DNA of 64,000 bases. It comes from Actinomadura luteofluorescens. GTDB lineage: Bacteria; Actinomycetota; Actinomycetes; Streptosporangiales; Streptosporangiaceae. The stretch is from assembly GCF_013409365.1 (NCBI RefSeq), contig NZ_JACCBA010000001.1, positions 2,418,001 through 2,482,000 of the forward strand, read 5' to 3'. Shown here in pieces: positions 25,685 through 34,640 of the stretch (within the stretch, counting starts at the first letter, position 1; each line of letters begins with the position of its first letter). The translations under genes and the position numbers were made by a program. The notes under the pieces were generated by a model, which was given only the letters and a program-made list of their open reading frames with translations, did not search any database and had not been told where the DNA came from.

Positions 25685-26596
25685 TCAGCTCTGCGCCCCG
25701 TTGATCTTCGGTTCGGTGATCGCACCGGTCTCCACGCCGGCGTCGGTGAGGATCTTCTTGTAGGTGCCGTCGGCGATCAGGGCCTTCAGCGCGCCCTGGA
25801 TGGCCTCCTTGAGCTGGCCGGAGTTCTTGCCGACCGCGTAGCCGTAGGGGGCTGTGTCGTAGGTCTGGCCGATGATCTCCAGCTTGCCGCCGGTCTTCTT
25901 CACCGCGTCGCCGACGATGGGCGAGTCGGCGGCCATGCCGTCGACCTTGCCCGCGACGAGGTCGTTGTTGACCTCGGTCTGCTGCTTGCGGACGACGCTC
26001 TTGATGGCCGGCTTGCCCGCGTCGGTGCACTTCTTGCTGCGCGCGGTGAGGTCGTCGACCTGGACGGTGCCCTGCTGGACGCCGATGGACTTGCCGCAGG
26101 CGTCGTCGGGGTTGACGCCCTTCGGGTTGCCTTTGAGCACGGCCCAGGACGTCCCGGCGGAGTAGTAGGTGATGAAGTCGACGGCCTGCTCCCGCTCCTT
26201 GGTGTCGGTGAAGGAGGAGACGCCGGCCTCGTACTTGCCGGACTGGACGCCGGGGATGATCGTGTCGAAGCCGGCGTTGCTGTACTGGGTCTTCAGGCCG
26301 AGCTTGGCCGCGACGGCGTTGAACAGGTCGACGTCCCAGCCGACGATCTTCTGCGAGGCCGGGTCGACGGACTCGTTGGGCGGGTACGAGGCGTCCGTGC
26401 CGATCGAGATCTTCCCGTCGCTCTTGATCGCGGCCGGGACCATCGCCGCGAGCTTGCTGTCGACGCTCGTGTTCGAGGCCGCGGAGCCCGAGTCGCCAGA
26501 GTCGTTGCTGTCGCCGCATGCGGACAGCGCGAGCGCGCCCGTCAGTACGAGCGCGCTCGCCGCGACGGCGCGGCGGCGCAGAGAACCGGTGATCAC
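25685..26596 (-). CDS. Polar amino acid ABC transporter substrate-binding lipoprotein
   Basis: A 303-residue secreted lipoprotein. The GTG at 26596 with an AGGAGGGGG site gives the signal peptide VITGSLRRRAVAASALV..., with lipobox LSAC near residue 28. The SBP_bac_3 domain is visible as GTDASYPPNE, IVGWDVDLFNAVAAKLGL and SGKYEAGVSSFTDTKEREQ. It captures a polar amino acid for the permease and ATPase downstream. The exact ligand cannot be assigned; an arginine/histidine/glutamine type is possible. Confidence 0.94.
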   Translation of the reverse strand: MITGSLRRRAVAASALVLTGALALSACGDSNDSGDSGSAASNTSVDSKLAAMVPAAIKSDGKISIGTDASYPPNESVDPASQKIVGWDVDLFNAVAAKLGLKTQYSNAGFDTIIPGVQSGKYEAGVSSFTDTKEREQAVDFITYYSAGTSWAVLKGNPKGVNPDDACGKSIGVQQGTVQVDDLTARSKKCTDAGKPAIKSVVRKQQTEVNNDLVAGKVDGMAADSPIVGDAVKKTGGKLEIIGQTYDTAPYGYAVGKNSGQLKEAIQGALKALIADGTYKKILTDAGVETGAITEPKINGAQS

Positions 26597-26954
26597 TGGT
26601 CCCCCTCCTGGTGGTTTCGTCGGATCCGCGTAGATCCGATGGTCAGGTGCATAGTTTGGCGTACAACGTCCCTGATCTGGATAAAGGGTGCGAAACAATC
26701 ACGCAACGAGGCGAACCCGGATCGGCCATCATCCACCGGGTATGCCCTACGCAACGCGACCGACCCGCCACCGTGTGGGCACGGTCACGTGACGGTCACC
26801 ACCCACCCCGGCCTCCGGGCGGCCCCACCCCCCTGTGGCACAATCAGACAACGGGTGACCCCCGTGCGTCGCGAGATCCACCGGGTGACCGGCCACACCA
26901 GACCACCACCGCGGCGGCATCTCAGAAAGCCAACTTTCACAGACAGGGGTCGCT
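26597..26954. other. Divergent promoter region of amino acid transporter and malic enzyme
   Basis: A 358-base gap. It contains a perfect 10-base palindrome GTCACGTGAC at 26784-26793. Downstream of it are repeated GGTSACC blocks: ACGGG-TGACC-CCCGT at 26851-26865 and CCGG-GTGA-CCGG at 26881-26892. The last two are 30 bases apart and close to the malic enzyme start, which suggests a regulator site. No small gene or RNA was recognised. Confidence 0.4.
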
Positions 26955-28145
26955 GTGGCTGCTGAGCCCATTCCCACCGAACCACCCTCACTGGACGACG
27001 ATCCGGCCTTTCCGCTGCACCGCGGCGGCAAGCTGGAGATGCGCTCGACCATCCCCGTCCGCAACAAGGACGATCTCTCACTGGCCTACACGCCGGGCGT
27101 CGCGCGGGTGTGCACCGCGATCGCCGACAACCCCGAGCTGGCCTACGAGTACACCTGGACCTCCAAGGTCGTCGCCGTCGTGACCGACGGCACCGCCGTG
27201 CTCGGGCTCGGCGACATCGGCCCGGCGGCCTCCATGCCGGTCATGGAGGGCAAGTCGCTGCTGTTCAAGGAGTTCGCGGACGTCGACTCCGTGCCGATCG
27301 CGCTGAACTGCACGGGCGTCGACGAGATCGTCGACACCGTGATCCGGATGGCGCCGAGCTTCGGCGGCATCAACCTGGAGGACATCAGCGCCCCCCGCTG
27401 CTTCGAGATCGAGGACCGGCTGCGCGCCGCCCTCGACATCCCCGTCTTCCACGACGACCAGCACGGCACCGCGATCGTGGCGCTCGCCGCCCTCAGCAAC
27501 GCGGCGCGCTTCGTCGGCAAGCCGCTGTCGGAGCTGCGCGCGGTCGTGGCGGGCGCGGGCGCGTCCGGCATCGCGGTCTCGCAGATCCTGATCGAGGCGG
27601 GCATCGGCGACATCGCCCTGTCCGACAGCAAGGGGATCATCCACGAGGGGCGCGACGGCCTGAACCCCGTCAAGGAGCGCATCGCCGCGATCACGAACCG
27701 CTCGCACCTGAAGGGCTCCACGGAGGAGGCCCTCCGCGGCGCCGACGTGTTCATCGGCCTGTCCGGCAGCACCGTCCACGAGTCGTGCGTCGCCACGATG
27801 TCGGACAGCGCGATCGTCTTCGCCCTCTCCAACCCGACCCCCGAGGTCCACCCGGAGGTCGCGCGCCGGCACGCCAAGGTGGTCGCGACCGGGCGCAGCG
27901 ACTTCCCGAACCAGATCAACAACGTGCTGGCGTTCCCCGGCATCTTCCGCGGCGCGCTGGACGTCCGGGCCCACACGATCACCGAGGGGATGAAGCTGGC
28001 GGCGGCGAACGCCCTCGCCGGCATCGTCGGCGACGACCTGACCGCCGACTACGTCATCCCCGGCCCGTTCGACGACCGCGTCGCCCCGGCCGTCACGGCC
28101 GCGGTCGCCGCCAAGGCCCGCGAAGAGGGCGTCGCCCGCGTCTGA
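26955..28145 (+). CDS. NAD(P)-dependent malic enzyme
   Basis: A 396-residue malic enzyme of the short bacterial type, without the phosphotransacetylase domain of MaeB. The malate-binding segment SLAYTPGVARVC is near residue 40. The metal-binding EDISAPRCFEIE and the FHDDQHGTAIV motif follow. The Rossmann motif VVAGAGASGIAVSQIL is near 197. It decarboxylates malate to pyruvate with NAD(P) reduction, an anaplerotic or NADPH-supplying step. The start is a GTG. A hairpin at 28155-28184 ends the transcript. Confidence 0.95.
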   Translation: MAAEPIPTEPPSLDDDPAFPLHRGGKLEMRSTIPVRNKDDLSLAYTPGVARVCTAIADNPELAYEYTWTSKVVAVVTDGTAVLGLGDIGPAASMPVMEGKSLLFKEFADVDSVPIALNCTGVDEIVDTVIRMAPSFGGINLEDISAPRCFEIEDRLRAALDIPVFHDDQHGTAIVALAALSNAARFVGKPLSELRAVVAGAGASGIAVSQILIEAGIGDIALSDSKGIIHEGRDGLNPVKERIAAITNRSHLKGSTEEALRGADVFIGLSGSTVHESCVATMSDSAIVFALSNPTPEVHPEVARRHAKVVATGRSDFPNQINNVLAFPGIFRGALDVRAHTITEGMKLAAANALAGIVGDDLTADYVIPGPFDDRVAPAVTAAVAAKAREEGVARV

Positions 28146-28154
28146 CCCGCCGCC

Positions 28155-28184
28155 GGCCCGTGTCCCGTTCCCGGAGCACGGGCC
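28155..28184. terminator. Terminator-like hairpin after malic enzyme
   Basis: GGCCCGTG (28155-28162) and CACGGGCC (28177-28184) are perfect arms around 14 bases. The hairpin lies between the convergent malic enzyme and response-regulator genes and can serve both. Confidence 0.5.
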
Positions 28185-28209
28185 GCGCGCCGGGCCGTGC
28201 CCTGCGGCG

Positions 28210-28866
28210 TCAGGCCGTGTCGACGAGGTGGTTCTCCCACGCCCAGGTGACGATCCCGACGCGGTTGCGGACCCCCAGCTTGGTCTGGATGCCCGCCAGG
28301 TGGCTCTTGACCGTGCTCAACGAGATGAACAGCTCCGCGGCGATCTCCTGGTTGCTGCGGCCGCGTGCCAGGGCCCGGACGACCTCGACCTCGCGGTCCG
28401 ACAGGGGCGTGGGCCGCGCGGCGCGCGGCGGCGCCGAGGCGGCCGTCAGGTGCCGCAGGAGCCTGACGGTGACGGACGGCGAGACCAGGGCCTCGCCGTT
28501 GTGGGCGGCGCGGACCGCCTCGACGAGCAGGGCGGGCCCGGCGTCCTTGAGGACGAAGCCGACCGCGCCGCCGCGCAGCGCGCCGTAGACGTACTCGTCC
28601 AGGTCGAAGGTCGTGACGACGACGACCCGCAGCGGGTCGGGCACCTGCGGGCCGGCCAGCGCGCGGGTGACCGCGATGCCGTCGAGCCGGGGCATCCTGA
28701 TGTCCACCAGGCACACGTCCGGGCGCAGCCGCCGGGCGAGGGCGACCGCCTCGGCCCCGTCGGGCGCCTCCCCGACGACGCTGATGTCGGGCTGGTCCTC
28801 CAGGATCAGCCGCAGCCCGCGGCGGACCATCGCCTGGTCGTCGGCGAGCAGGACCGAGATGGTCAT
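28210..28866 (-). CDS. NarL/LuxR family response regulator
   Basis: A 218-residue regulator. The receiver domain begins [16 protein letters not shown] with the acidic pocket DD near residue 9. The phosphorylation aspartate lies in [12 protein letters not shown] (about 54) and the Lys in LKDA near 104. The C-terminal LuxR helix-turn-helix reads [22 protein letters not shown]. Its ATG shares one base with the TGA of the kinase gene, so the two are coupled. The likely target is the ABC exporter of the same operon, which is inferred from position. Confidence 0.95.
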   Translation of the reverse strand: MTISVLLADDQAMVRRGLRLILEDQPDISVVGEAPDGAEAVALARRLRPDVCLVDIRMPRLDGIAVTRALAGPQVPDPLRVVVVTTFDLDEYVYGALRGGAVGFVLKDAGPALLVEAVRAAHNGEALVSPSVTVRLLRHLTAASAPPRAARPTPLSDREVEVVRALARGRSNQEIAAELFISLSTVKSHLAGIQTKLGVRNRVGIVTWAWENHLVDTA

Positions 28867-30017
28867 CAGGACTCCCTGGTGGGGACGGGCAGGGTCGCCG
28901 ACACCGACCAGCCGCCGCCGGGCCGCGGCCCGGCGCTCAGCGAGCCGCCCAGCGATTCGACGCGTTCGCGCATGCCGATCAGTCCGTAGCCGCCGCGATG
29001 GGGGTGCCGGGCCGGGGCCGCCGGGGCGTCGTCGGCGACCTCGACGGTGACGCACCCCGCGCCCTGCTCGACGGCGACCGTGACGGACCGGGCCCCGGGC
29101 GCGTGCCGCAGCACGTTCGTCAGCGCCTCCCGGGCGACGCGGTACACGGTGGTGGTCACCTCCGGCGGCCACCCGGCGTCCGCGCCCCCGTCCGGCGGGC
29201 TCAGCCGCACCTCCGGGCCCTGCCGGCGGAAGCGCTCCACCAGCGCGCCGAGGCCCTCCGGCCCGGGGGACGCCGGCGCCGCGTCGTCGGCGTCGCGCAG
29301 CAGCCCGACGACGCGGCGCATCGCGGCCAGGGCCTCGGTGCCCGCGGCCTCCATCTCGCCCAGGTACTCGCCCACCTGCTCCGGGTTCCGCCGCGCGACC
29401 ACCTGGGCGCCCTGCGCCTGGACCACCATGCCGGTGATGTGGTGGGCGACGACGTCGTGCAGCTCCCGGGCCAGCTCCAGCCGCTCGTCCCGGCGGACCT
29501 GCTCGGCGACCCCGCGCGCCCGCGCGTCCAGGAGCCGCAGCGACAGCCCGGCGCCGACCGCGGCCGTCCAGACCAGGCCGTCCAGCGCCGTCACCGCCGC
29601 GAGGCCGGCGGACGGCGGGCCGGCGGCGAGCTGACCGGCGACGATCACCACCGGTCCGGCGGCCGTGACGGCGGCGGCGGGCACCGGCGCGAGGATCCGG
29701 AGCGCGGAGCAGGTCAGCACCGCCAGCCCCAGCGTCATCGCCGGGCTGGGTTCGGCGGGAAGGTCGGTGCCGGCGACGCGGACGCCGATGACGGCCGCCG
29801 CCGCGAGGCCGAACCCCGCGACGGTCGGCCAGAGGGGCCGGCGCAGCCCCAGCAGCGCCGGAACGCACACCGCCGCCGCGGCGGCGCTGCCCGGCGCCCA
29901 GTACCAGGAGCCCCAGCTCTGCGCGATGGCGGCGGCCTGCACGATGATCGCCGCGAGGAAGACGGCGCCCAGCCCGGCCACGGAGACGCGGCGTCCCCAC
30001 GCACCCGGATCGGTCAC
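28866..30017 (-). CDS. NarL-type sensor histidine kinase (HisKA_3)
   Basis: A 383-residue kinase starting at GTG 30017. The N-terminal region holds about five hydrophobic membrane helices (residues 12-155) and no large extracellular domain, as in intramembrane-sensing kinases. The HisKA_3 box [22 protein letters not shown] carries the phosphoacceptor histidine. The HATPase_c elements are [10 protein letters not shown] and [11 protein letters not shown]. The membrane region is clearly similar to the separate protein at 30098-30658. It is paired with the regulator at 28210-28866, with one-base overlap. Confidence 0.94.
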   Translation of the reverse strand: MTDPGAWGRRVSVAGLGAVFLAAIIVQAAAIAQSWGSWYWAPGSAAAAAVCVPALLGLRRPLWPTVAGFGLAAAAVIGVRVAGTDLPAEPSPAMTLGLAVLTCSALRILAPVPAAAVTAAGPVVIVAGQLAAGPPSAGLAAVTALDGLVWTAAVGAGLSLRLLDARARGVAEQVRRDERLELARELHDVVAHHITGMVVQAQGAQVVARRNPEQVGEYLGEMEAAGTEALAAMRRVVGLLRDADDAAPASPGPEGLGALVERFRRQGPEVRLSPPDGGADAGWPPEVTTTVYRVAREALTNVLRHAPGARSVTVAVEQGAGCVTVEVADDAPAAPARHPHRGGYGLIGMRERVESLGGSLSAGPRPGGGWSVSATLPVPTRES

Positions 30018-30097
30018 GCCGGCCAGGCTAGCGGTGCTCCGTCCGGTGCCGCGCGCGGACGGAGCACCGCCGGGCGCGTCCCGGGCAGGTCCCGGCC

Positions 30098-30658
30098 TCA
30101 CCACGGTGGCGGGCCGGCCGGCGGCGGCCCGGCGTCCTCGGCACCGTTCCGCCGGACGAGGTCGACCGCGCGGAGCAGCGCCCCCGTCACGAACCCGCCC
30201 GCCACCAGCAGCGTGGCCAGGGCCATCAGGGCGCTGGGCCCGGCGTACCAGCCGAACGCGGTCACCGCGGCGCCGCCCGCGGCGACGGCGGCCGCCGACG
30301 GCACCGGCAGCGACCGGAGCGCGGAGCCGACGAGCACGGCGAGGGCCAGGGCCGTCATGGGCGACGGCTCCTGCGGCAGGTCGGCCGCCATGGACGCCGC
30401 CACCGCGCCGGCCGCCACGGCCAGCCCGGCGGCCGCGGGCCACGTCCTTCGCCGCCCGCGCAGCAGCGCCAGCCCGCACGTCACCACCGAAAAGGCGGTG
30501 GTGCAGAGCCAGGAAGTGCCGCCCCAGCTGGTGATGAGCATGAACGCCGTGAAGGCGGTGCCCGAGGCGAACACCACGCCCAACCCCGCGTTGACCAGCA
30601 TGCCCGGTGTCACTGGAGACCCGCCGGCACCATTCTGATGACTGTTCGCATGCGACAT
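30098..30658 (-). CDS. Kinase-less membrane protein paralogous to the sensor domain of the adjacent histidine kinase
   Basis: A 186-residue membrane protein with about five helices and no kinase domain. Its central part aligns with the membrane region of the kinase at 28866-30017. Both have a SWG segment, then WP..AG, then DLPxEPSP, then SALRxLxPVP and AAAVxAAG, in the same order and spacing. It lies between the ABC permease gene and the kinase gene in the same orientation. The ATG at 30658 is the first in the frame after the permease stop. It may have arisen by partial duplication of the kinase. A role as signal partner or decoy is inference. Confidence 0.8.
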   Translation of the reverse strand: MSHANSHQNGAGGSPVTPGMLVNAGLGVVFASGTAFTAFMLITSWGGTSWLCTTAFSVVTCGLALLRGRRRTWPAAAGLAVAAGAVAASMAADLPQEPSPMTALALAVLVGSALRSLPVPSAAAVAAGGAAVTAFGWYAGPSALMALATLLVAGGFVTGALLRAVDLVRRNGAEDAGPPPAGPPPW

Positions 30659-30692
30659 GAGAGACCTGGTTTCGCTGTCGGGATCGGTCGCT

Positions 30693-31712
30693 TCACGCAC
30701 GCCGGACGCGGCGCAGGGAAATGGCGGTGAGGAGGGCGCAGGCCAGCAGGTACAGCCCGGTTTCGGCCAATTGGAAGTTCCAGTAACGGCCACTGGGCTG
30801 GTATTCGACGTCGACGTGCAGGTCGAGCGCGCCCAGGCACACCGCGGCGTCGCCGAACGTGCCGCCGGCGCCGGTCTTCGGCGGGGTGTCGAGGCACGCG
30901 TTGAACCTGCTCCCGCTGAGCGTCCGCCCGTCGCGGGTGCGCAGCGGGCTGGTCTCGCTGATCCACGCGTCCGGGGCGCCGGGCACCTGCAGGCCTCCGA
31001 TGACGGGGGCGCCGGTGATGCTGCCCAGGCTCCTGGCCTGGTTGACGGTCTGCGCGGTCATCGGCAGGCTCGTCTTCTCGGACGGCATGAGGTGCGGGCG
31101 CACCAGGTTCGGCACCGCGAACTGGACGACGATGAAGACGACGCCCGTGATGGCCATGGCCGGAAGCGTCCGCCGGACGAACAGGCCGACGGTGGTGCCG
31201 AGCGCGAAGGCGAGGAGGGCGTAGCCGATCGGGGCGATGTTGCGGGCGCCGAACTCGATCGTCCCGAACCGGTCGGCGGCGACCTCGTCGTACGGAGAGG
31301 CGGCCCAGGTGAGCAGCAGGGCGGCCAGGCCCGTCAGGATCACCGCGGCCAGGCCGACGAACGCCATCCTGCCGATCAGCCAGCGGCGCCGCGTCACGCT
31401 CTGGCTCCACACCAGCCGGTGGGTGCCGAGTTCCAGTTCCCGGGCGATCAGCGGTGCGCCCCAGAACGCGCCGATGACGACGGCGATCAGCTGGAGGCCG
31501 GCGGCCAGGAACAGCAGCGGGTTCCGGTAGGCGCCCTGGAACTGGGCGACGGCCTGGGCGCAGGCGGCGGTGTCGGTGCACCGGGCCCGGTAGGCGTCGT
31601 GCGCCTCCCGGATGTCCAGGCCCAGGTACAGCAGGTAGGCGGCGATCAGGACGAGCCCGGCCGCACCGGCGATCGCCTGGAGGCGGAACTGCCGCCGGTT
31701 CAACCAGATCAT
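30693..31712 (-). CDS. ABC-2 type transporter permease
   Basis: A 339-residue permease. A helix follows the N-terminal MIWLNRRQFRLQ, and a long extracellular loop contains paired cysteines (RARCTDTAACAQ). Several later helices follow, and another loop with Cys precedes the last helix. The REGSTxR-like cytoplasmic segment is replaced by ARELELGTHRLVWSQSVTRRRW, typical of ABC-2 exporters. It overlaps the ATPase gene by four bases. The substrate is probably a drug or peptide, as for other ABC-2/two-component operons, but this is inference. Confidence 0.88.
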   Translation of the reverse strand: MIWLNRRQFRLQAIAGAAGLVLIAAYLLYLGLDIREAHDAYRARCTDTAACAQAVAQFQGAYRNPLLFLAAGLQLIAVVIGAFWGAPLIARELELGTHRLVWSQSVTRRRWLIGRMAFVGLAAVILTGLAALLLTWAASPYDEVAADRFGTIEFGARNIAPIGYALLAFALGTTVGLFVRRTLPAMAITGVVFIVVQFAVPNLVRPHLMPSEKTSLPMTAQTVNQARSLGSITGAPVIGGLQVPGAPDAWISETSPLRTRDGRTLSGSRFNACLDTPPKTGAGGTFGDAAVCLGALDLHVDVEYQPSGRYWNFQLAETGLYLLACALLTAISLRRVRRA

Positions 31713-32599
31713 CGTGCTCCCTCCCGTGCCTGGGCGGCGGGCGCGTTCGCCCGCGACATGTACGCGAGCACCAGTTCTTCGAGCCTGACGGGCTCGGCCC
31801 GGTGCGGAAGCTCCGATGGCGGAAGGCCCGTGCGCACCAGCGCACCGCCGTGCTCCCTCTGGACGACCTCGACGCCCGCGGGAAGCGGGCCGGGGTCGCC
31901 GCCGGGAGCGACCAGCCGGTGGTGGCTGGCCAGCAGGTCCCGGACGTCGCCGGCCACCTGGACCCGCGAGTCGCACAGCACGATGAGGTGGTCGCAGACC
32001 TGCTCGATGTCGCCGAGCAGGTGCGACGACAGCACGGCGCTGGCGCCGAGCTCCGCGACGAACTCCATCAGGTTCGCCAGGAACCCCTGGCGCGCCAGCG
32101 GGTCCAGCGCGGCGGCCGGCTCGTCGAAGACCAGCAGTTCGGGCCGCTTGGCGGCGGCGACGGTCAGCGCCAGCTGCGCGCGCTGGCCGCCCGACAGGCG
32201 TCCCGCCTTCTGCTTCGGGTTCAGCCCGACCTGCTCGATGCGCCGTTCGGCCAGCTTCCGGTCCCAGGACGGGTTCAGGCGCGCCCCCATGCGCAGGTGG
32301 TCCTCCACGCTGAACGACGGGTACACCGGAGTGTTCTGCGCCACGAACCCGACTCTGGCCAGGTGCGCGGCGCTCGCCGCCGGCTTGGAGCCCAGCACGC
32401 GCAGCGAGCCCGACGTCGGCTCCAGCAGCCCGCAGGCCAGGTTCAGCAGCGTGGACTTGCCGGCCCCGTTCGGACCCACCAGCCCCACGACGCGCCCGGC
32501 CGGAACGCGCAGATCGACGCTGCTCAGCGCCTCCCTGCGTCCGTATCTCTTCGTCAGTCCCTCTGCGTGCAGCATAGGGATCGGCTCTTCAAGTGGCAT
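31709..32599 (-). CDS. ABC transporter ATP-binding protein (exporter type)
   Basis: About 296 residues. Walker A is GPNGAGKST and the signature is LSGGQRAQ. Walker B is LLVFDEPAAALDP and the switch histidine lies in LSSHLLGDIEQVCDHL. It pairs with the permease downstream by ATGA overlap. The start is uncertain: ATGs at 32635, 32599 and 32575 are in frame, none with a strong ribosome site. The one at 32599 is used here because it leaves a short leader before HAEGLTKRYG. It opens the operon of exporter, membrane protein and two-component system. Confidence 0.9.
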   Translation of the reverse strand: MPLEEPIPMLHAEGLTKRYGRREALSSVDLRVPAGRVVGLVGPNGAGKSTLLNLACGLLEPTSGSLRVLGSKPAASAAHLARVGFVAQNTPVYPSFSVEDHLRMGARLNPSWDRKLAERRIEQVGLNPKQKAGRLSGGQRAQLALTVAAAKRPELLVFDEPAAALDPLARQGFLANLMEFVAELGASAVLSSHLLGDIEQVCDHLIVLCDSRVQVAGDVRDLLASHHRLVAPGGDPGPLPAGVEVVQREHGGALVRTGLPPSELPHRAEPVRLEELVLAYMSRANAPAAQAREGAR

Positions 32600-32716
32600 A
32601 CCGGAATCGTCGGCGACGGCACCCTCTCGGATCACCGGCCCAAAGCACGGTTCACGTCGACGGCGGTCGTACTTTCGGCCGGTTCGACGCCGGCGCTCAG
32701 CCGAACGAGGCTCCGG

Positions 32717-33109
32717 TCAGCGCTCCCGCCGCCGGGTCAGACGCACGCCGGGGCGAGGCCAGTAACGTCCCACGACCCGCCCCACGACCAGGTCGTCGGC
32801 GACGGGACCGAAATCCCAGCTGTCCCTGGCGCCGAGGGCGCGCCGGTTGTCGCTCTCCAGCCACCACCCGTCCGCCGACCGGTGCGAGACGCGCTTCACG
32901 ATGAGCAGTCCCCGGCGCTCCGGGTGCTCGGCGACGACCACGGCACCGGGCGCGGGCCGGGCGCCGTCGCGGACGATGAGCCAGTCCCCGGGCCGCAGCC
33001 CCGGAAGCATCGACTCCCCGCTGACCTCGACCGTCCGCAGCCTCCGTGCGGCGAGCGCGACCAGCGCCGCCGCCGCCAGGACGCACAGCGCCGGGGTCCG
33101 GATCCGCAT
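32717..33109 (-). CDS. sodX: Nickel-type superoxide dismutase maturation protease (SodX)
   Basis: A 130-residue S26 signal-peptidase-like protease. An N-terminal membrane helix (TPALCVLAAAALVALAARR) is followed by the catalytic serine box VSGESMLPGLRPGDWLIV. The lysine is in LIVKRVSHRS, and the S26 box ESDNRRALGARDS comes after. It lies divergent from sodN with 183 bases between. Family members remove the N-terminal propeptide of nickel SOD so that histidine 1 can bind nickel. Confidence 0.92.
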   Translation of the reverse strand: MRIRTPALCVLAAAALVALAARRLRTVEVSGESMLPGLRPGDWLIVRDGARPAPGAVVVAEHPERRGLLIVKRVSHRSADGWWLESDNRRALGARDSWDFGPVADDLVVGRVVGRYWPRPGVRLTRRRER

Positions 33110-33292
33110 GGTCCTCCTCGTCGGCCCGCATACTTCGGCGGGCGGCGGTCATGAACACTGCTGTAGAGGTTCCGGGCCGGACGGCCCGGGTCTTAGGTCG
33201 AATTACCGAGTGCCCTGCCCGGACGGGCCCCGGTGCACAAGGGTAATGTCGGTGACCTGAGCATGATCCGCAACGAGGGAAGGGACTAGCAG

Positions 33293-33694
33293 GTGTTGCT
33301 CAAGCTTCTGCGCCCGAAGACCACGGTGTCTGCGCACTGCGACCTGCCGTGCGGCGTCTACGACCCGGCGCAGGCCCGGATCGAGGCCGAGTCCGTGAAG
33401 GCGATCATTGAGAAGTACGCCGCCAACGAGGACCCGGAGTTCCGCGCCCGGGCGATCCTGATCAAGGAGCAGCGCTCGCAGCTGGTCAAGGAGCACCTGT
33501 GGGTGCTCTGGACCGACTACTTCAAGCCGCCGCACTTCGAGAAGTACCCGCAGCTGCACCAGCTGTTCAACGAGGCCACCAAGCTCGCGGGCGCCTCCGG
33601 CACCAAGGGCGGTATGGACTCCAAGGCCGCGGAGGACCTGCTGGCGAAGATCGCCGAGATCGACAAGATCTTCTGGGAGACCAAGCAGGGCTGA
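33293..33694 (+). CDS. sodN: Nickel superoxide dismutase
   Basis: A 133-residue precursor. The propeptide MLLKLLRPKTTVSA (14 residues) precedes the nickel hook HCDLPCGVYD, whose first His and two Cys ligate nickel after cleavage. The rest is the four-helix domain (YFKPPHFEKYPQLHQLFNEA). It converts superoxide to oxygen and peroxide in the cytoplasm. The start is a GTG with a GGAAGGG site. In related actinomycetes the iron SOD is repressed by nickel-bound Nur while sodN is used; no clear Nur box is visible here. A GC hairpin, CCGGGCC-GGAC-GGCCCGG, lies in the upstream region. Confidence 0.97.
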   Translation: MLLKLLRPKTTVSAHCDLPCGVYDPAQARIEAESVKAIIEKYAANEDPEFRARAILIKEQRSQLVKEHLWVLWTDYFKPPHFEKYPQLHQLFNEATKLAGASGTKGGMDSKAAEDLLAKIAEIDKIFWETKQG

Positions 33695-33713
33695 GCGCGT
33701 CCAGCTCACCACC

Positions 33714-33745
33714 GCGAGGGCCGTCCGTTCCCGGACGGCCCTCGC
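33714..33745. terminator. Strong terminator hairpin after sodN
   Basis: Perfect 14-base arms (33714-33727 and 33732-33745) enclose a 4-base loop. The hairpin lies between sodN and the convergent small gene, whose stop is at 33752, and can terminate both. Confidence 0.65.
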
Positions 33746-33751
33746 GGCGTG

Positions 33752-34111
33752 TCAGGGGGCGGCCATCCGGGCGGCGCGGGCCGCGAGCGCGTCCAGGACA
33801 CCGGTGTGGCGGTCGCCGGTACTGATCTCCATGGCCAGCGCGCCGCCGGTGGCGGTGAGGGTGAAGGTGAAGAACGAGCAGCAGCCCGTCTCCCGGGCGG
33901 CGAGCTCGGCGGCCCGCCCGGCCGCCCGGGGGTCAGGGCGCAGCTCCATCCGCACCCGGCCCGCCCCGGCGGGCCGCACGGCCGTCACATCCTCGGCGAA
34001 GAGCGCGTCGAACTCGGCCACCCGCAACGGCCGCTCGGCCGTCGGCAGCGTGCACGCCGGCGGCGCCCATCCCTCGTCGTCCGGCCGGGCCGGTACCTGC
34101 TGAAGTTCCAT
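33752..34111 (-). CDS. Conserved hypothetical protein with CC motif
   Basis: A 119-residue protein. The sequence ACTLPTAERPLRVAEFDALFAE begins near residue 19, and a conserved-looking RETGCCSFFTFTL block near 73 carries an adjacent cysteine pair. Similar modules occur alone or fused to MerR-type regulators in actinomycetes, from memory. The two cysteines suggest metal or thiol chemistry but this is untested. No membrane segment or signal peptide is seen. It stands alone between sodN and the acetyltransferase gene. Confidence 0.7.
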   Translation of the reverse strand: MELQQVPARPDDEGWAPPACTLPTAERPLRVAEFDALFAEDVTAVRPAGAGRVRMELRPDPRAAGRAAELAARETGCCSFFTFTLTATGGALAMEISTGDRHTGVLDALAARAARMAAP

Positions 34112-34150
34112 GGCCCGACGGTAGGTCCGTACCCCGGTCCCGGATGCGAG

Positions 34151-34630
34151 TCAGCCGTCGGACGGCCGGGCGGCCCGGGTGAGGGCGTCGCCGGTGAGGC
34201 GGTAGACCGTCCACCCGTCCTTCGGGCCGGCGCCGAGGGCCCTGTAGAACCCGATCGCGGGCTCGTTCCAGTCCAGGACGGACCATTCGACGCGCCCGTA
34301 CCCGCGGTCGTCGGCGACGCGGGCCAGCTCGGTGAGCAGCGCCCTGCCGTAACCGTGGCCGCGGTACTCCGGCTCGACGAACAGGTCTTCCAGGTAGATG
34401 CCGTGCGTGCCGTTCCACGTGGAGAACGTGAGGAACCACACGGCGAACCCGACGACCCGGCCGTCGTGCTCGGCGACGTGGGCGAAGACCTGGGGGTCGT
34501 CGCCGAACAGCCGGTCCCGGAGCTGGTCCTCGGTCGCCTTCACCTCGTGGAGGGCGCGCTCGTACTCCGCCAGCTCGCGGATCAGCCGCAGGATCTCCGG
34601 GACGTCGCCGGCCGTCGCGTAACGAATCAC
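34151..34630 (-). CDS. GNAT family N-acetyltransferase (diamine/spermidine acetyltransferase-like)
   Basis: A 159-residue GNAT enzyme starting with GTG (VIRYATAGDVPEILRLIREL). The acetyl-CoA loop is EPEYRGHGYGRALL near 97, preceded by YLEDLFV. The downstream VLDWNEPAIGFYRALGA is typical of the SSAT/thialysine acetyltransferase branch. The length is standard. It is a single gene; the physiological amine substrate is not known. Confidence 0.9.
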   Translation of the reverse strand: MIRYATAGDVPEILRLIRELAEYERALHEVKATEDQLRDRLFGDDPQVFAHVAEHDGRVVGFAVWFLTFSTWNGTHGIYLEDLFVEPEYRGHGYGRALLTELARVADDRGYGRVEWSVLDWNEPAIGFYRALGAGPKDGWTVYRLTGDALTRAARPSDG

Positions 34631-34640
34631 ACCCGGCAGG

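Noticed and set aside
33110..33292. Nur or Fur box between sodX and sodN
   Set aside because: No TTGCAA-type inverted repeat was found; only a GC-rich hairpin and a few AT-rich bases are visible.
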